Below are positions 57,462-64,000 of a stretch of 64,000 bases of DNA, piece after piece. The stretch is from Streptomyces violaceusniger (lineage in GTDB: Bacteria > Actinomycetota > Actinomycetes > Streptomycetales > Streptomycetaceae), in assembly GCA_005405945.1 (NCBI GenBank), contig BJHW01000001.1, positions 4,650,001-4,714,000 on the forward strand. The letters run 5' to 3'. The position numbers and the translations under genes are program-made. How positions within the stretch are numbered: the stretch's first letter is position 1; each line of letters opens with the position of its first letter. A model generated the notes under the pieces. It had not been told where the DNA came from. It saw only the letters and a list, made by a program, of their open reading frames with translations, and ran no database searches.

Positions 57462-57498
57462 ACGACCGCGCCCTTCCGGGCGTACGTGCGTTCGCTCA
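57462..57498. repeat. Right copy of the 37-bp imperfect direct repeat
   Basis: This is the partner of 55849-55885, 1613 bp apart, with three mismatches. It lies in 57358-57628, where I find no gene. Confidence 0.6.
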
Positions 57499-57628
57499 GC
57501 GCGTCGGTGCCCTCGCATGACGCCGCCAAGCGGCGCCGGGCGTGGTTCGGCGAGTCCCAGGGCTCCCCGCGCCGGGGTGCGTCCGGCTGGCTGGACGCAG
57601 CGCTGCCCATCGCACCCCGGAGCAGTCG

Positions 57629-58459
57629 CTAAAGCACCAGCCTCCGGTACCGGTCGGCGACCTCCGTCAGGACCTCCGCGCCGTCGCGGGCCCACAGGGC
57701 CGGGTTGAAGATCTCCACCTCGATCGGGCCGGTGTAGCCCGTCGCGTCCACCTGCTCGCGGAACCAGCGGAAGTCCACCGAGCCGTCGCCGAGTTGGCCC
57801 CGGCCCAGCAGGACGCCTTCGGGGAGTGGCGTGACCCAGTCGGCGAGTTGGAAGGCGGCGATGCGGCCGCTCGCGCCCGCGCGGGCGATCTGGGCCGCCA
57901 CGGTGTCGTCCCACCACAGGTGGTACGTGTCCACGACCACGCCCACCTGCTCCGCCGGGAAGCGCGTCGCGAGGTCGAGGGCCTGGGCGAGGGTGGAGAC
58001 CACGCAGCGGTCGGCCGCGTACATGGGGTGCAGGGGCTCGATGGCCAGGCGGACGCCGTGGTCGGCGGCGTACGGGGCGAGCTCGCCCAGGGCGTCGGCG
58101 ATGCGCTCGCGGGCGGCGAAGAGGTCGCGGCTGCCGTCCGGGAGGCCGCCGGAGACCAGGACCAGGGTGTCGGTGCCCAGGGTGGCGGCCTCGTCGATGG
58201 CCCGGCGGTTGTCGGCCAGGGCCGTGGCGCGCGCCTCCGGCTCGGTCGCGGTGAAGAAGCCGCCCCGGCACAGGCTGGTGACGGTCAGGCCCGCGTTCCG
58301 CACCAGCTCGGCCGCGGCCGCCACGCCGTACTTCTGGACCGGCTCGCGCCACAGGCCCACGCCCGTGACGCCCGCCTTGGCGCAGCCCTCCGCCAGCTCG
58401 GGCAGCGACCACTGCTTGATCGTTTCCTGGTTGAGGCTCAGCCGGGACAACGCGCTCAT
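57629..58459 (-). CDS. Sugar-phosphate isomerase/epimerase (AP-endonuclease-2 TIM barrel)
   Basis: This 276-residue protein starts MSALSRLSLNQETIKQWSLP. Metal-site motifs of the xylose-isomerase-like barrel are present: RLAIEPLHPMY, VGVVVDTYHLWWDD and GPIEVEIFNP. It is the last gene of the leftward set Gfo/Idh-DUF993-epimerase, and its ATG overlaps the stop of the DUF993 gene (TGATG). Together the three enzymes probably degrade an unusual sugar or keto-sugar whose identity is not visible. The stop is followed by about 270 bp without a gene. Confidence 0.87.
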   Translation of the reverse strand: MSALSRLSLNQETIKQWSLPELAEGCAKAGVTGVGLWREPVQKYGVAAAAELVRNAGLTVTSLCRGGFFTATEPEARATALADNRRAIDEAATLGTDTLVLVSGGLPDGSRDLFAARERIADALGELAPYAADHGVRLAIEPLHPMYAADRCVVSTLAQALDLATRFPAEQVGVVVDTYHLWWDDTVAAQIARAGASGRIAAFQLADWVTPLPEGVLLGRGQLGDGSVDFRWFREQVDATGYTGPIEVEIFNPALWARDGAEVLTEVADRYRRLVL

Positions 58460-59625
58460 CAGGCCACTCCGTACACGGACAGCAGGTGTTTCATACGCGA
58501 TTCCGCCAGCGCCGGATCCGGGAACAGGCCCAGCCCGTCCGCCAGTTCGTACGCCCGCGCCAGGTGCGGCAGCGAACGGGCCGACTGGAGGCCGCCGACC
58601 ATGGTGAAGTGCGACTGGTGGCCCGCCAGCCAGGCCAGCAGCACCACACCCGTCTTGTAGTAGCGGGTCGGGGTCCGGAAGAGGTGGCGGGAGAGTTCCA
58701 CGGTGGGGTCGAGCAGGGCGCGGAAGGCCGCCACATCGCCGGTGTCGAGCCTGCGCACGGCCTCCGCCGCCAGCGGGCCCAGCGGGTCGAAGATGCCGAG
58801 CAGGGCGTGGCTGAAACCCCGGTCGTCGCCCGCGATCAGCTCGGGGTAGTGGAAGTCGTCGCCCGTGTAGCAGCGCACCCCGTCCGGCAGCTTGCGCCGC
58901 AGGTCGATCTCGCGCTGGGCGTCGAGGAGGGAGACCTTGATGCCGTCGACCTTGTCGGGGTGGGCGGCGATGACGTCGAGGAAGGTGCGGGTGGCGGCGT
59001 CCAGGTCGGTGCTGCCCCAGTAGCCCTCCAGGGCCGGGTCGAACATCGGGCCCAGCCAGTGCAGGATCACCGGCTCGGCGGACTGGCGCAGCAGATGGCC
59101 GTAGACCTCGAGGTAGTCCTCGGGGCCCTTGGCCACGGCGCACAGGGCGCGCGAGGCCATCAGGATGGCCTGGGCGCCGGACTCCTCGCAGACGGCCAGC
59201 TGCTCCTCGTACGCCGCCCGGACCTCGTCCAGTCCGTACGGATAGCCGATCTCGGTGGCGGACAGCTGGTCGGTGCCGACGCCGCAGGCGATCCGGCCGC
59301 CGACCGCCTTCGCCTCGGCCGCCGAGCGGCGGATCAGCTCGGCGGCGCCCGCCCAGTCCAGGCCCATGCCGCGCTGGGCGGTGTCCATGGCCTCGGCCAC
59401 GCCCAGCCCGTGGGACCACAGGTGGCGGCGGAAGGCCAGGGTGGCGTCCCAGTCCACGGCGGCCGGGCCGTCGGGGGTCACATCGGCGTACGGGTCGGCC
59501 ACGACATGGGCGGCCGAGAAGACGACGCGGGAGGTGAAGGGGGCCCCGGCGGTCAGCGACAGCGGCTCGGTGCGGGGTTCGTAGGGGCGGGTCGTACCGC
59601 CCGGCGCGGGAAGGTGGATGGTCAC
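58459..59625 (-). CDS. Dihydrodipicolinate synthase-like protein (DUF993)
   Basis: This 388-residue protein starts MTIHLPAPGGTTRPYEPRTE at GTG 59625. It is a TIM barrel of the DapA/aldolase superfamily with KVDGIKVSLLD, where the Lys is a plausible Schiff-base residue, and EPVILHWLGPMFDPALEGYW. DUF993 proteins accompany Gfo/Idh dehydrogenases and epimerases in actinobacterial sugar operons, where they are presumed aldolases or lyases. The GTG start lies inside a 38-bp tandem duplication that separates it from the upstream gene's stop. Confidence 0.86.
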   Translation of the reverse strand: MTIHLPAPGGTTRPYEPRTEPLSLTAGAPFTSRVVFSAAHVVADPYADVTPDGPAAVDWDATLAFRRHLWSHGLGVAEAMDTAQRGMGLDWAGAAELIRRSAAEAKAVGGRIACGVGTDQLSATEIGYPYGLDEVRAAYEEQLAVCEESGAQAILMASRALCAVAKGPEDYLEVYGHLLRQSAEPVILHWLGPMFDPALEGYWGSTDLDAATRTFLDVIAAHPDKVDGIKVSLLDAQREIDLRRKLPDGVRCYTGDDFHYPELIAGDDRGFSHALLGIFDPLGPLAAEAVRRLDTGDVAAFRALLDPTVELSRHLFRTPTRYYKTGVVLLAWLAGHQSHFTMVGGLQSARSLPHLARAYELADGLGLFPDPALAESRMKHLLSVYGVA

Positions 59626-59688
59626 AGGCTCAGCTCCGGTACGTCCAGGCGGTGGAGGGTCACAGGCTCAGCTCGGGTACGTCGAGAC
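59613..59688. repeat. 38-bp tandem duplication at the Gfo/Idh-DUF993 gene junction
   Basis: Units 59613-59650 and 59651-59688 differ at only a few positions. Each carries a copy of the stop/start overlap (GTGA on the coding strand). In the right unit the overlap serves as the stop of the Gfo/Idh gene, in the left unit as the GTG start of the DUF993 gene. Confidence 0.85.
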
Positions 59689-60820
59689 GGCGGCCCTCCG
59701 CCGACGACTTCAGGCCCAGCTCGGCGAGCTGGACGCCGCGCGCGCCGGCCAGCAGGTCCCAGCGCCAGGGCTCGTCGAGCGCGACATGGCGCAGGAAGAG
59801 CTCCCACTGCGCCTTGAAGCCGTTGTCGAACTCCTCGTTGTCCGGCACCTGCTGCCACTGGTCGCGGAACGCCTCGGTGGCGGGCAGATCGGGGTTCCAG
59901 ACCGGCTTGGGGGTGTGCGAGCGGTGCTGGACGCGGCAGTTGCGCAGGCCCGCGACGGCCGAGCCCTCGGTGCCGTCGACCTGGAACTCCACCAGCTCGT
60001 CGCGGTTCACCCGGACCGCCCAGGAGGAGTTGATCTGGGCGATGACGCCGCCCTCGAGCTGGAAGACGCCGTAGGCCGAGTCGTCGGCGGTGGCCTCGTA
60101 CGGCTTGCCGCGCTCGTCCCAGCGGGTCGGGATGTGGGTGGCGGCCTGCGCCTGGACGGTGCGCACGGGGCCGAACAGCTCGTGCAGCACATACTCCCAG
60201 TGCGGGAACATGTCGGAGACGATGCCGCCGCCGTCCTCGGCGCGGTAGTTCCAGGAGGGCCGCTGGGCGGTCTGCCAGTCGCCCTCGAAGACCCAGTAGC
60301 CGAACTCGCCGCGCACGGAAAGGATTCTGCCGAAGAAGCCGCCGTCGATGAGGCGCTTCAGCTTCAGCAGCCCCGGCAGGAAGATCTTGTCCTGGACGAC
60401 CCCGTGCTTGACGCCCGCCGCCTCGGCGAGCCGGGCCAGTTCCAGGGCGCCCTCCAGGCCGGTGGCGGTCGGCTTCTCGGTGTAGATGTGCTTGCCCGCC
60501 GCGATGGCCTTCCTTATGGCCTCCTCGCGGGCGGCGGTGACCTGCGCGTCGAAGTAGATGTCGACGCCGTCGTCCGCGAGCACGGCGTCCAGGTCGGTCG
60601 AGACGTCCGCGACCGGGTCGAGGCCGTGGTGCTCGGCGATCTCCTTGAGCGCGTGCTCCCGGCGGCCGACGAGCAGCGGCTCGGGCCACAGCACGGTGCC
60701 GTCGCCGAGGTCCAGACCGCCCTGTTCGCGAAGGGCGAGGAGAGAGCGGACGAGGTGCTGGCGGTAGCCCATCCGACCGGTCACACCGTTCATGGCGATC
60801 CGCACTGTCTTGCGTGTCAC
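59660..60820 (-). CDS. Gfo/Idh/MocA-family oxidoreductase
   Basis: This 386-residue protein starts MTRKTVRIAMNGVTGRMGYR, an NAD(P)-binding fold with the glycine motif GVTGRMG. The dehydrogenase signature TEKPTA provides the catalytic Lys (residue about 118). The second domain has EDGGGIVSDMFPHWEYVL, with His and Asp in the usual catalytic places. It is the first gene of the epimerase operon, about 25 bp downstream of the AAGCGCTT operator. The substrate is probably a sugar or inositol derivative; no specificity can be read from the sequence. Confidence 0.9.
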   Translation of the reverse strand: MTRKTVRIAMNGVTGRMGYRQHLVRSLLALREQGGLDLGDGTVLWPEPLLVGRREHALKEIAEHHGLDPVADVSTDLDAVLADDGVDIYFDAQVTAAREEAIRKAIAAGKHIYTEKPTATGLEGALELARLAEAAGVKHGVVQDKIFLPGLLKLKRLIDGGFFGRILSVRGEFGYWVFEGDWQTAQRPSWNYRAEDGGGIVSDMFPHWEYVLHELFGPVRTVQAQAATHIPTRWDERGKPYEATADDSAYGVFQLEGGVIAQINSSWAVRVNRDELVEFQVDGTEGSAVAGLRNCRVQHRSHTPKPVWNPDLPATEAFRDQWQQVPDNEEFDNGFKAQWELFLRHVALDEPWRWDLLAGARGVQLAELGLKSSAEGRRLDVPELSL

Positions 60821-60846
60821 GGGGTTCTTCTCCTCACCGCGAGTGA

Positions 60847-60862
60847 TAGTAAGCGCTTTCTA
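60847..60862 (-). promoter_or_regulatory. LacI-type operator upstream of the Gfo/Idh-DUF993-epimerase operon
   Basis: TAGTAAGCGCTTTCTA contains a perfect AAGCGCTT dyad with a central CG, as expected for a LacI-family sugar repressor. It lies 27 bp upstream of the Gfo/Idh start. The regulator is not encoded in the window, unless it is the ribose-locus LacI protein, whose own boxes differ (AATCGATT). Confidence 0.6.
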
Positions 60863-60932
60863 AGCTCCACGCTAGCCGCCCCGCCCGCCCCTGTACAGAG
60901 GACCGAACACAGGGGCGGGGGCGGTCAGCGCT

Positions 60933-62747
60933 TCAGCGCAAGGTCAGTCGATAGCGCAGCGGCGAACGCCCGGTGATCAGGACCCGCTGCCCCGCCGGGG
61001 TCAGATCGCCGCCCATCCAGCCGTAGCGCTCGCCGGAGTCCACGACGGCGGGCTGGCGCGGGCCGCTGCCGTTGCCGGGCCCGAAGGTGATCACGTCATC
61101 GCCGGACGCATAGGTCCCGTACCCCTTGACCAGTTGGTACGTGTCCTTCTGGCCGGGCACGGGGTCGACCCCGGTCAGCTTTCCGCCGCTCCGGAAGCAC
61201 AGTTCGAGGGCGAGCGGGACCGCGGACTCGCCGATCTTCAGGTCCAGGTTCCAGCCGCCGTCCGCCTCCGCGATCCGCACCTCGGTGCGCAGGGTGCGCC
61301 ACTCCTTGGGGCGGTGCGGAAAGTCCATCGCGGACCAGAACCGGCCGTCGTCGGTCAGCGGATACCGCCCGTCGGGGCGGCGGTGCCGCGGCGGCAGCGG
61401 CAGGTGGAATCCGGCCCGTACCTCGGCCCACAGCCGCCAGCCGTCCGCCGTGCGCTCCACGTCCTCGGCCCGGAAGTGGCCGAGCGAGAAGAACTGCGGG
61501 GACAGCCGGAGCGAGTCCAGGATCGCCGTGCCCTTGCGCCACTTGAAGAACGTCGGGTTGGTGGACAGACCCGAGGAGATCGCGTGGACGTCGGGGAAGT
61601 CGGTGCCGCCGAAGATGGTGGTCCGCGTCCTCCCCCTGGCGATCCGGACCAGCCCGCAGTCCTTGTCGTGCCAGGTGAACTCCGTCGGAGTCGCCGTGGC
61701 CTCGGGCAGCGGCGCGGCCAGCTCCGGATGGTCCAGCACCTCGGCGAGGAAGTCCCCGAGCGGGGTCTCGTCGAAGGTCTGATCCGCGCCGCGCCGTTGG
61801 ATGGTAACGGCCACGTCCGCGAACCGCCCGTCCCGCTCTCGGAGCGCCAGGGCCCGGAACTGCAGCCAGTACTCGGACAGATGCTTGACCGTCTTCTGGT
61901 CCTGGCGGCGCGAGTGCACCGTCTCCACCTCCCCGTCCGGTTCCAGGAGGTGGAGGGTGGCGTCCAGGTTGCGGCGTACGTGCTCGTAGAGGGCCGGGCG
62001 CTCGGTGAGCCGGGCCAGGGTCAGCAGCGAGGGGTTGGTGACGATGGGCGCGTAAGTGGCGCTGCGCTCGCTGTACTGGCCGCTGTCGTAACCGTCGATG
62101 CCCTCGGCCAGCCAGGCGTCGATACGGCGGGTGTAGCGGGCGTCGGGCCAGAAGGAGTTGATCCGGGCCAGCGCGGCGCACACCTTCCAGCGGTGGTTGG
62201 GGGTGTGCACCCCGCCGGTGGACAGGCCCTTGCCCGCCTTGAGCAGGATCTTCTTCAGGGTGGCGCGGATCGCCCGGGTATCGGTGTGGCCGTCCGCGTC
62301 CAGCACGCCGTACACCAGCCCCAGATCGACGATCGAGAAGGCGGTATCCGGGGGCGAGTGGACCGCGCCCTGGTCGTAGAGGCCGTCGTCGAACTGGGCG
62401 GCGGCCAGCGCGTCCACGAGCCGGGTCATCGGCGCGATGAGCGCGCCGTCGTGGTGGTGGGCGGCGTCGCCCCACACGTGGACGGAGGTGAGCAGCCGCA
62501 GGCTACGGGCGGCGGGGCGGGCCTGGCCGAGGTTGTTCAGCTGGTCCAGGACCGCCTCGAGCCCGTCCACCACCCCGGCCACCCGGGCGTCGGCCGCCTC
62601 GGTGAGCAGGGCCAGGAACGGCTTGTCGACCCGGCCCTCGGCCGGGGCCCGGTCCGCGGCCGAGGCGCCGCCCGGGGCGCCGACGGCCAGCAGTCCGCCC
62701 GCCACGGCGGTCCCGGCGAGGAAGTGACGGCGGGGCAGGGGGGTCAT
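60933..62747 (-). CDS. Tat-exported protein of unknown function (possible polysaccharide-active enzyme)
   Basis: This 604-residue protein starts MTPLPRRHFLAGTAVAGGLL, a twin-arginine signal (RRHFLAG) with cleavage after GASA, near residue 30. The mature part looks like an alpha-helical toroid (residues about 45-330, rich in Trp/Tyr/His, for example GGVHTPNHRWKVCAAL and YDSGQYSERSATYAP). A beta-rich C-terminal domain ends RSPLRYRLTLR. This two-part layout and the linked sugar transporter suggest a secreted glycan lyase or hydrolase, but I recognise no family signature. Its ATG overlaps the stop of the upstream YesL-like gene. Confidence 0.8.
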   Translation of the reverse strand: MTPLPRRHFLAGTAVAGGLLAVGAPGGASAADRAPAEGRVDKPFLALLTEAADARVAGVVDGLEAVLDQLNNLGQARPAARSLRLLTSVHVWGDAAHHHDGALIAPMTRLVDALAAAQFDDGLYDQGAVHSPPDTAFSIVDLGLVYGVLDADGHTDTRAIRATLKKILLKAGKGLSTGGVHTPNHRWKVCAALARINSFWPDARYTRRIDAWLAEGIDGYDSGQYSERSATYAPIVTNPSLLTLARLTERPALYEHVRRNLDATLHLLEPDGEVETVHSRRQDQKTVKHLSEYWLQFRALALRERDGRFADVAVTIQRRGADQTFDETPLGDFLAEVLDHPELAAPLPEATATPTEFTWHDKDCGLVRIARGRTRTTIFGGTDFPDVHAISSGLSTNPTFFKWRKGTAILDSLRLSPQFFSLGHFRAEDVERTADGWRLWAEVRAGFHLPLPPRHRRPDGRYPLTDDGRFWSAMDFPHRPKEWRTLRTEVRIAEADGGWNLDLKIGESAVPLALELCFRSGGKLTGVDPVPGQKDTYQLVKGYGTYASGDDVITFGPGNGSGPRQPAVVDSGERYGWMGGDLTPAGQRVLITGRSPLRYRLTLR

Positions 62748-63328
62748 AGGTGGTGCTCCGTGGCTCGGGCCGCCAGGGCGAGGGGGCCGGGGACGAGGAA
62801 GGCGAGCGGCGGATAGGCCCAGGCGCAGACGGCGGCGGTGGCCACCGCCATCAGCAGCACACCGCTCGCCCGGGGCCTGCGCACGCTGTCGTACGCCGCC
62901 GAGCGCAGCGCCGCCCGCCAGCTCGTGGCCGACTCGGGGCGGGCGCAGGCCCGCAGCAGCACGACGGCGAGCAGCCCGCCCGCGAGCAGCAGCACGGGCC
63001 GGAAGACCACCGCGCCCGGCAGTCCCGCCCCGGCCGCAGCTGAGTTGAACAGCAGCAGTGCGCCGCCGGCCAGCAGTCCCGCCCCGGCCAGCAGATCGCC
63101 GGTACGCAGCCGGTCCCGCAGCGCGCGGAGGTAGCCGCCCGCCGTGGTGGGCACGTCCTCGCGCACCCGCCGGTCCAGCACGGCGCAGGCCGTGGACATC
63201 GCGGCCGGGGCGGTGAGGAGGGGCAGCGAGGCGGCGGCGGTGGCCAGGCCCACGGCCAGGACGTCGGCGAAGAGCGCGAAGCGCGGGCCGAACAGCTCGC
63301 CGGGTTCGCGTTTGGTGGCGGTGGCCAT
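62744..63328 (-). CDS. YesL-family (DUF624) membrane protein
   Basis: This 194-residue protein is counted from ATG 63328 (MATATKREPGELFGPRFALF); GAAGGG six bases upstream selects it over ATG 63334. Four to five membrane helices follow (DVLAVGLATAAASLPLLTAP, FRPVLLLAGGLLAVVLL, GVLLMAVATAAVCAWAYPPL). YesL proteins are encoded next to oligosaccharide ABC permeases, as in the Bacillus yes operon for rhamnogalacturonan, though their role is unknown. The gene sits between the permease and the Tat-exported protein with overlapping stops and starts, so the three are one transcription unit. Confidence 0.83.
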   Translation of the reverse strand: MATATKREPGELFGPRFALFADVLAVGLATAAASLPLLTAPAAMSTACAVLDRRVREDVPTTAGGYLRALRDRLRTGDLLAGAGLLAGGALLLFNSAAAGAGLPGAVVFRPVLLLAGGLLAVVLLRACARPESATSWRAALRSAAYDSVRRPRASGVLLMAVATAAVCAWAYPPLAFLVPGPLALAARATEHHL

Positions 63329-63330
63329 GC

Positions 63331-64000
63331 TCATCCCTTCAGTCCGGAGCTCGCCATGCCCTCGACCAGGAACCGCTGGAAGGCGAGGAAGAAGAGCACG
63401 ATGGGCAGCAGCGCGAAGACCGACATCGCGAACATCGGGCCGAAGGCCGACTGGCTGGAGGCGTCCACGAAGGACCGCAGGGCCAGGGTCAGGGTGAACT
63501 TCTCCGGCTCGAAGAGGTAGATGAGCTGGGTGAAGAAGTCGTTCCAGGTCCAGATGAAGGTGAAGATCGCGGTGGTGATCAGGGCGGGCCGGGTCAGCGG
63601 CAGGATGACGCTGAAGAACGAGCGGAACGGCCCGCAGCCGTCGATCCGCGCCGCCTCCTCCAGCTCGCGCGGCAGTCCGCGCATGAACTGCACGATGAGG
63701 AAGACGAAGAAGGCGTCGGTGGCCAGGAACTTCGGCAGGATCATCGGCCAGTAGGTGTTCACCATGCCGAGCTGGTTGAAGATGATGTACTGCGGAATGA
63801 GGATGGCGTGGTGCGGCAGCATGATCGTCGCGATCATGAACGCGAAGAGCGGGCCCCGCATCCGGAACCGCAGCCGCGCGAAGGCGTACGCGGCGAGCGA
63901 GCAGCTGATGACGTTGCCGAGCACCGCGCCGCACGCGATGAGCAGCGAGTTCCACAGCAGCCGTCCGACGCTGACCTCGTTGACCCCGTCCAGCGCGGTG
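63331..64000 (-). CDS. Carbohydrate ABC transporter permease, MalG/UgpE type (5' end beyond the window)
   Basis: The visible 222 residues run from TALDGVNEVSVGRLLWNSLL to EGMASSGLKG. The binding-protein-dependent transport domain includes the EAA loop EEAARIDGCGPFRSFFSVIL with the following PLTRPAL, which docks to the ATPase. Neighbouring helices are TIMLPHHAILIPQYIIFNQL and TTAIFTFIWTWNDFF. It imports oligo- or monosaccharides with a second permease and a binding protein that should lie just past the right edge. It is co-transcribed with the YesL-like and Tat-exported protein genes. Confidence 0.92.
   Translation of the reverse strand, partial: TALDGVNEVSVGRLLWNSLLIACGAVLGNVISCSLAAYAFARLRFRMRGPLFAFMIATIMLPHHAILIPQYIIFNQLGMVNTYWPMILPKFLATDAFFVFLIVQFMRGLPRELEEAARIDGCGPFRSFFSVILPLTRPALITTAIFTFIWTWNDFFTQLIYLFEPEKFTLTLALRSFVDASSQSAFGPMFAMSVFALLPIVLFFLAFQRFLVEGMASSGLKG

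Overview
The window is a GC-rich actinobacterial chromosome segment, almost certainly from a Streptomyces. Supporting signs are third-position G/C codon use, GTG and TTG starts, a giant modular polyketide synthase (PKS) gene, paired DUF5753-XRE/DUF397 regulators and a SigE-type ECF sigma factor. No tRNA, rRNA, CRISPR array or intact insertion sequence was seen.

Layout. 1-15184 (minus) is the 5' part of a type I modular PKS. It begins with a lone loading ACP, followed by three complete malonyl-specific modules (KS-AT-KR-ACP, KS-AT-KR-ACP, KS-AT-DH-KR-ACP) and the start of a fourth. The gene runs off the left edge. 15.5-26.2 kb holds a pair of bacterial PH-domain membrane proteins, a small membrane protein, a NarL-type two-component system, a large ATP-binding LuxR (LAL) regulator, a type II thioesterase and an FUSC-type transporter. 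The LAL regulator and thioesterase are probably the right flank of the PKS cluster. 26.3-35.7 kb is a myo-inositol catabolic locus: mmsA/iolA, iolD, iolB, an IolJ-replacing aldolase and iolC on the minus strand. A divergent plus-strand arm carries the wreck of an inositol ABC importer, an IolE-like protein and iolG.

35.7-44.5 kb contains a small HTH protein, a 193-bp palindromic element, an MMPL exporter divergent from a TetR regulator with twin operators, a CsoR-box/copZ/copA copper operon and citrate synthase. 44.6-53.1 kb has a RecD2 helicase and then a ribose operon (LacI regulator, rbsA, an rbsC-rbsB fusion, rbsK, rbsD) closed by a strong terminator. 53.4-57.4 kb holds a Pro/Thr-repeat membrane-anchored protein, an ECF sigma factor with a membrane partner, a coiled-coil protein and an XRE/DUF397/pentapeptide island. 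57.6-64 kb has an epimerase-DUF993-Gfo/Idh catabolic operon behind a LacI-type operator. A sugar ABC permease, YesL protein and Tat-exported protein follow, running off the right edge.

A recurring caution: about twelve genes are broken by what looks like a single base missing from a G or C run, and each regains a normal family length when one base is restored. This looks like a consensus error of the assembly, so these genes are annotated as frameshifted CDSs, not as true pseudogenes. The inositol transporter remnants are different, because whole motifs are gone. The least explained items are the phased G-tracts upstream of the PKS, the atypical module-3 DH and KR residues, the nested inverted repeats of the iol promoter, the gutted but still open inositol ATPase, the 193-bp palindrome, and tandem duplications sitting on stop codons.
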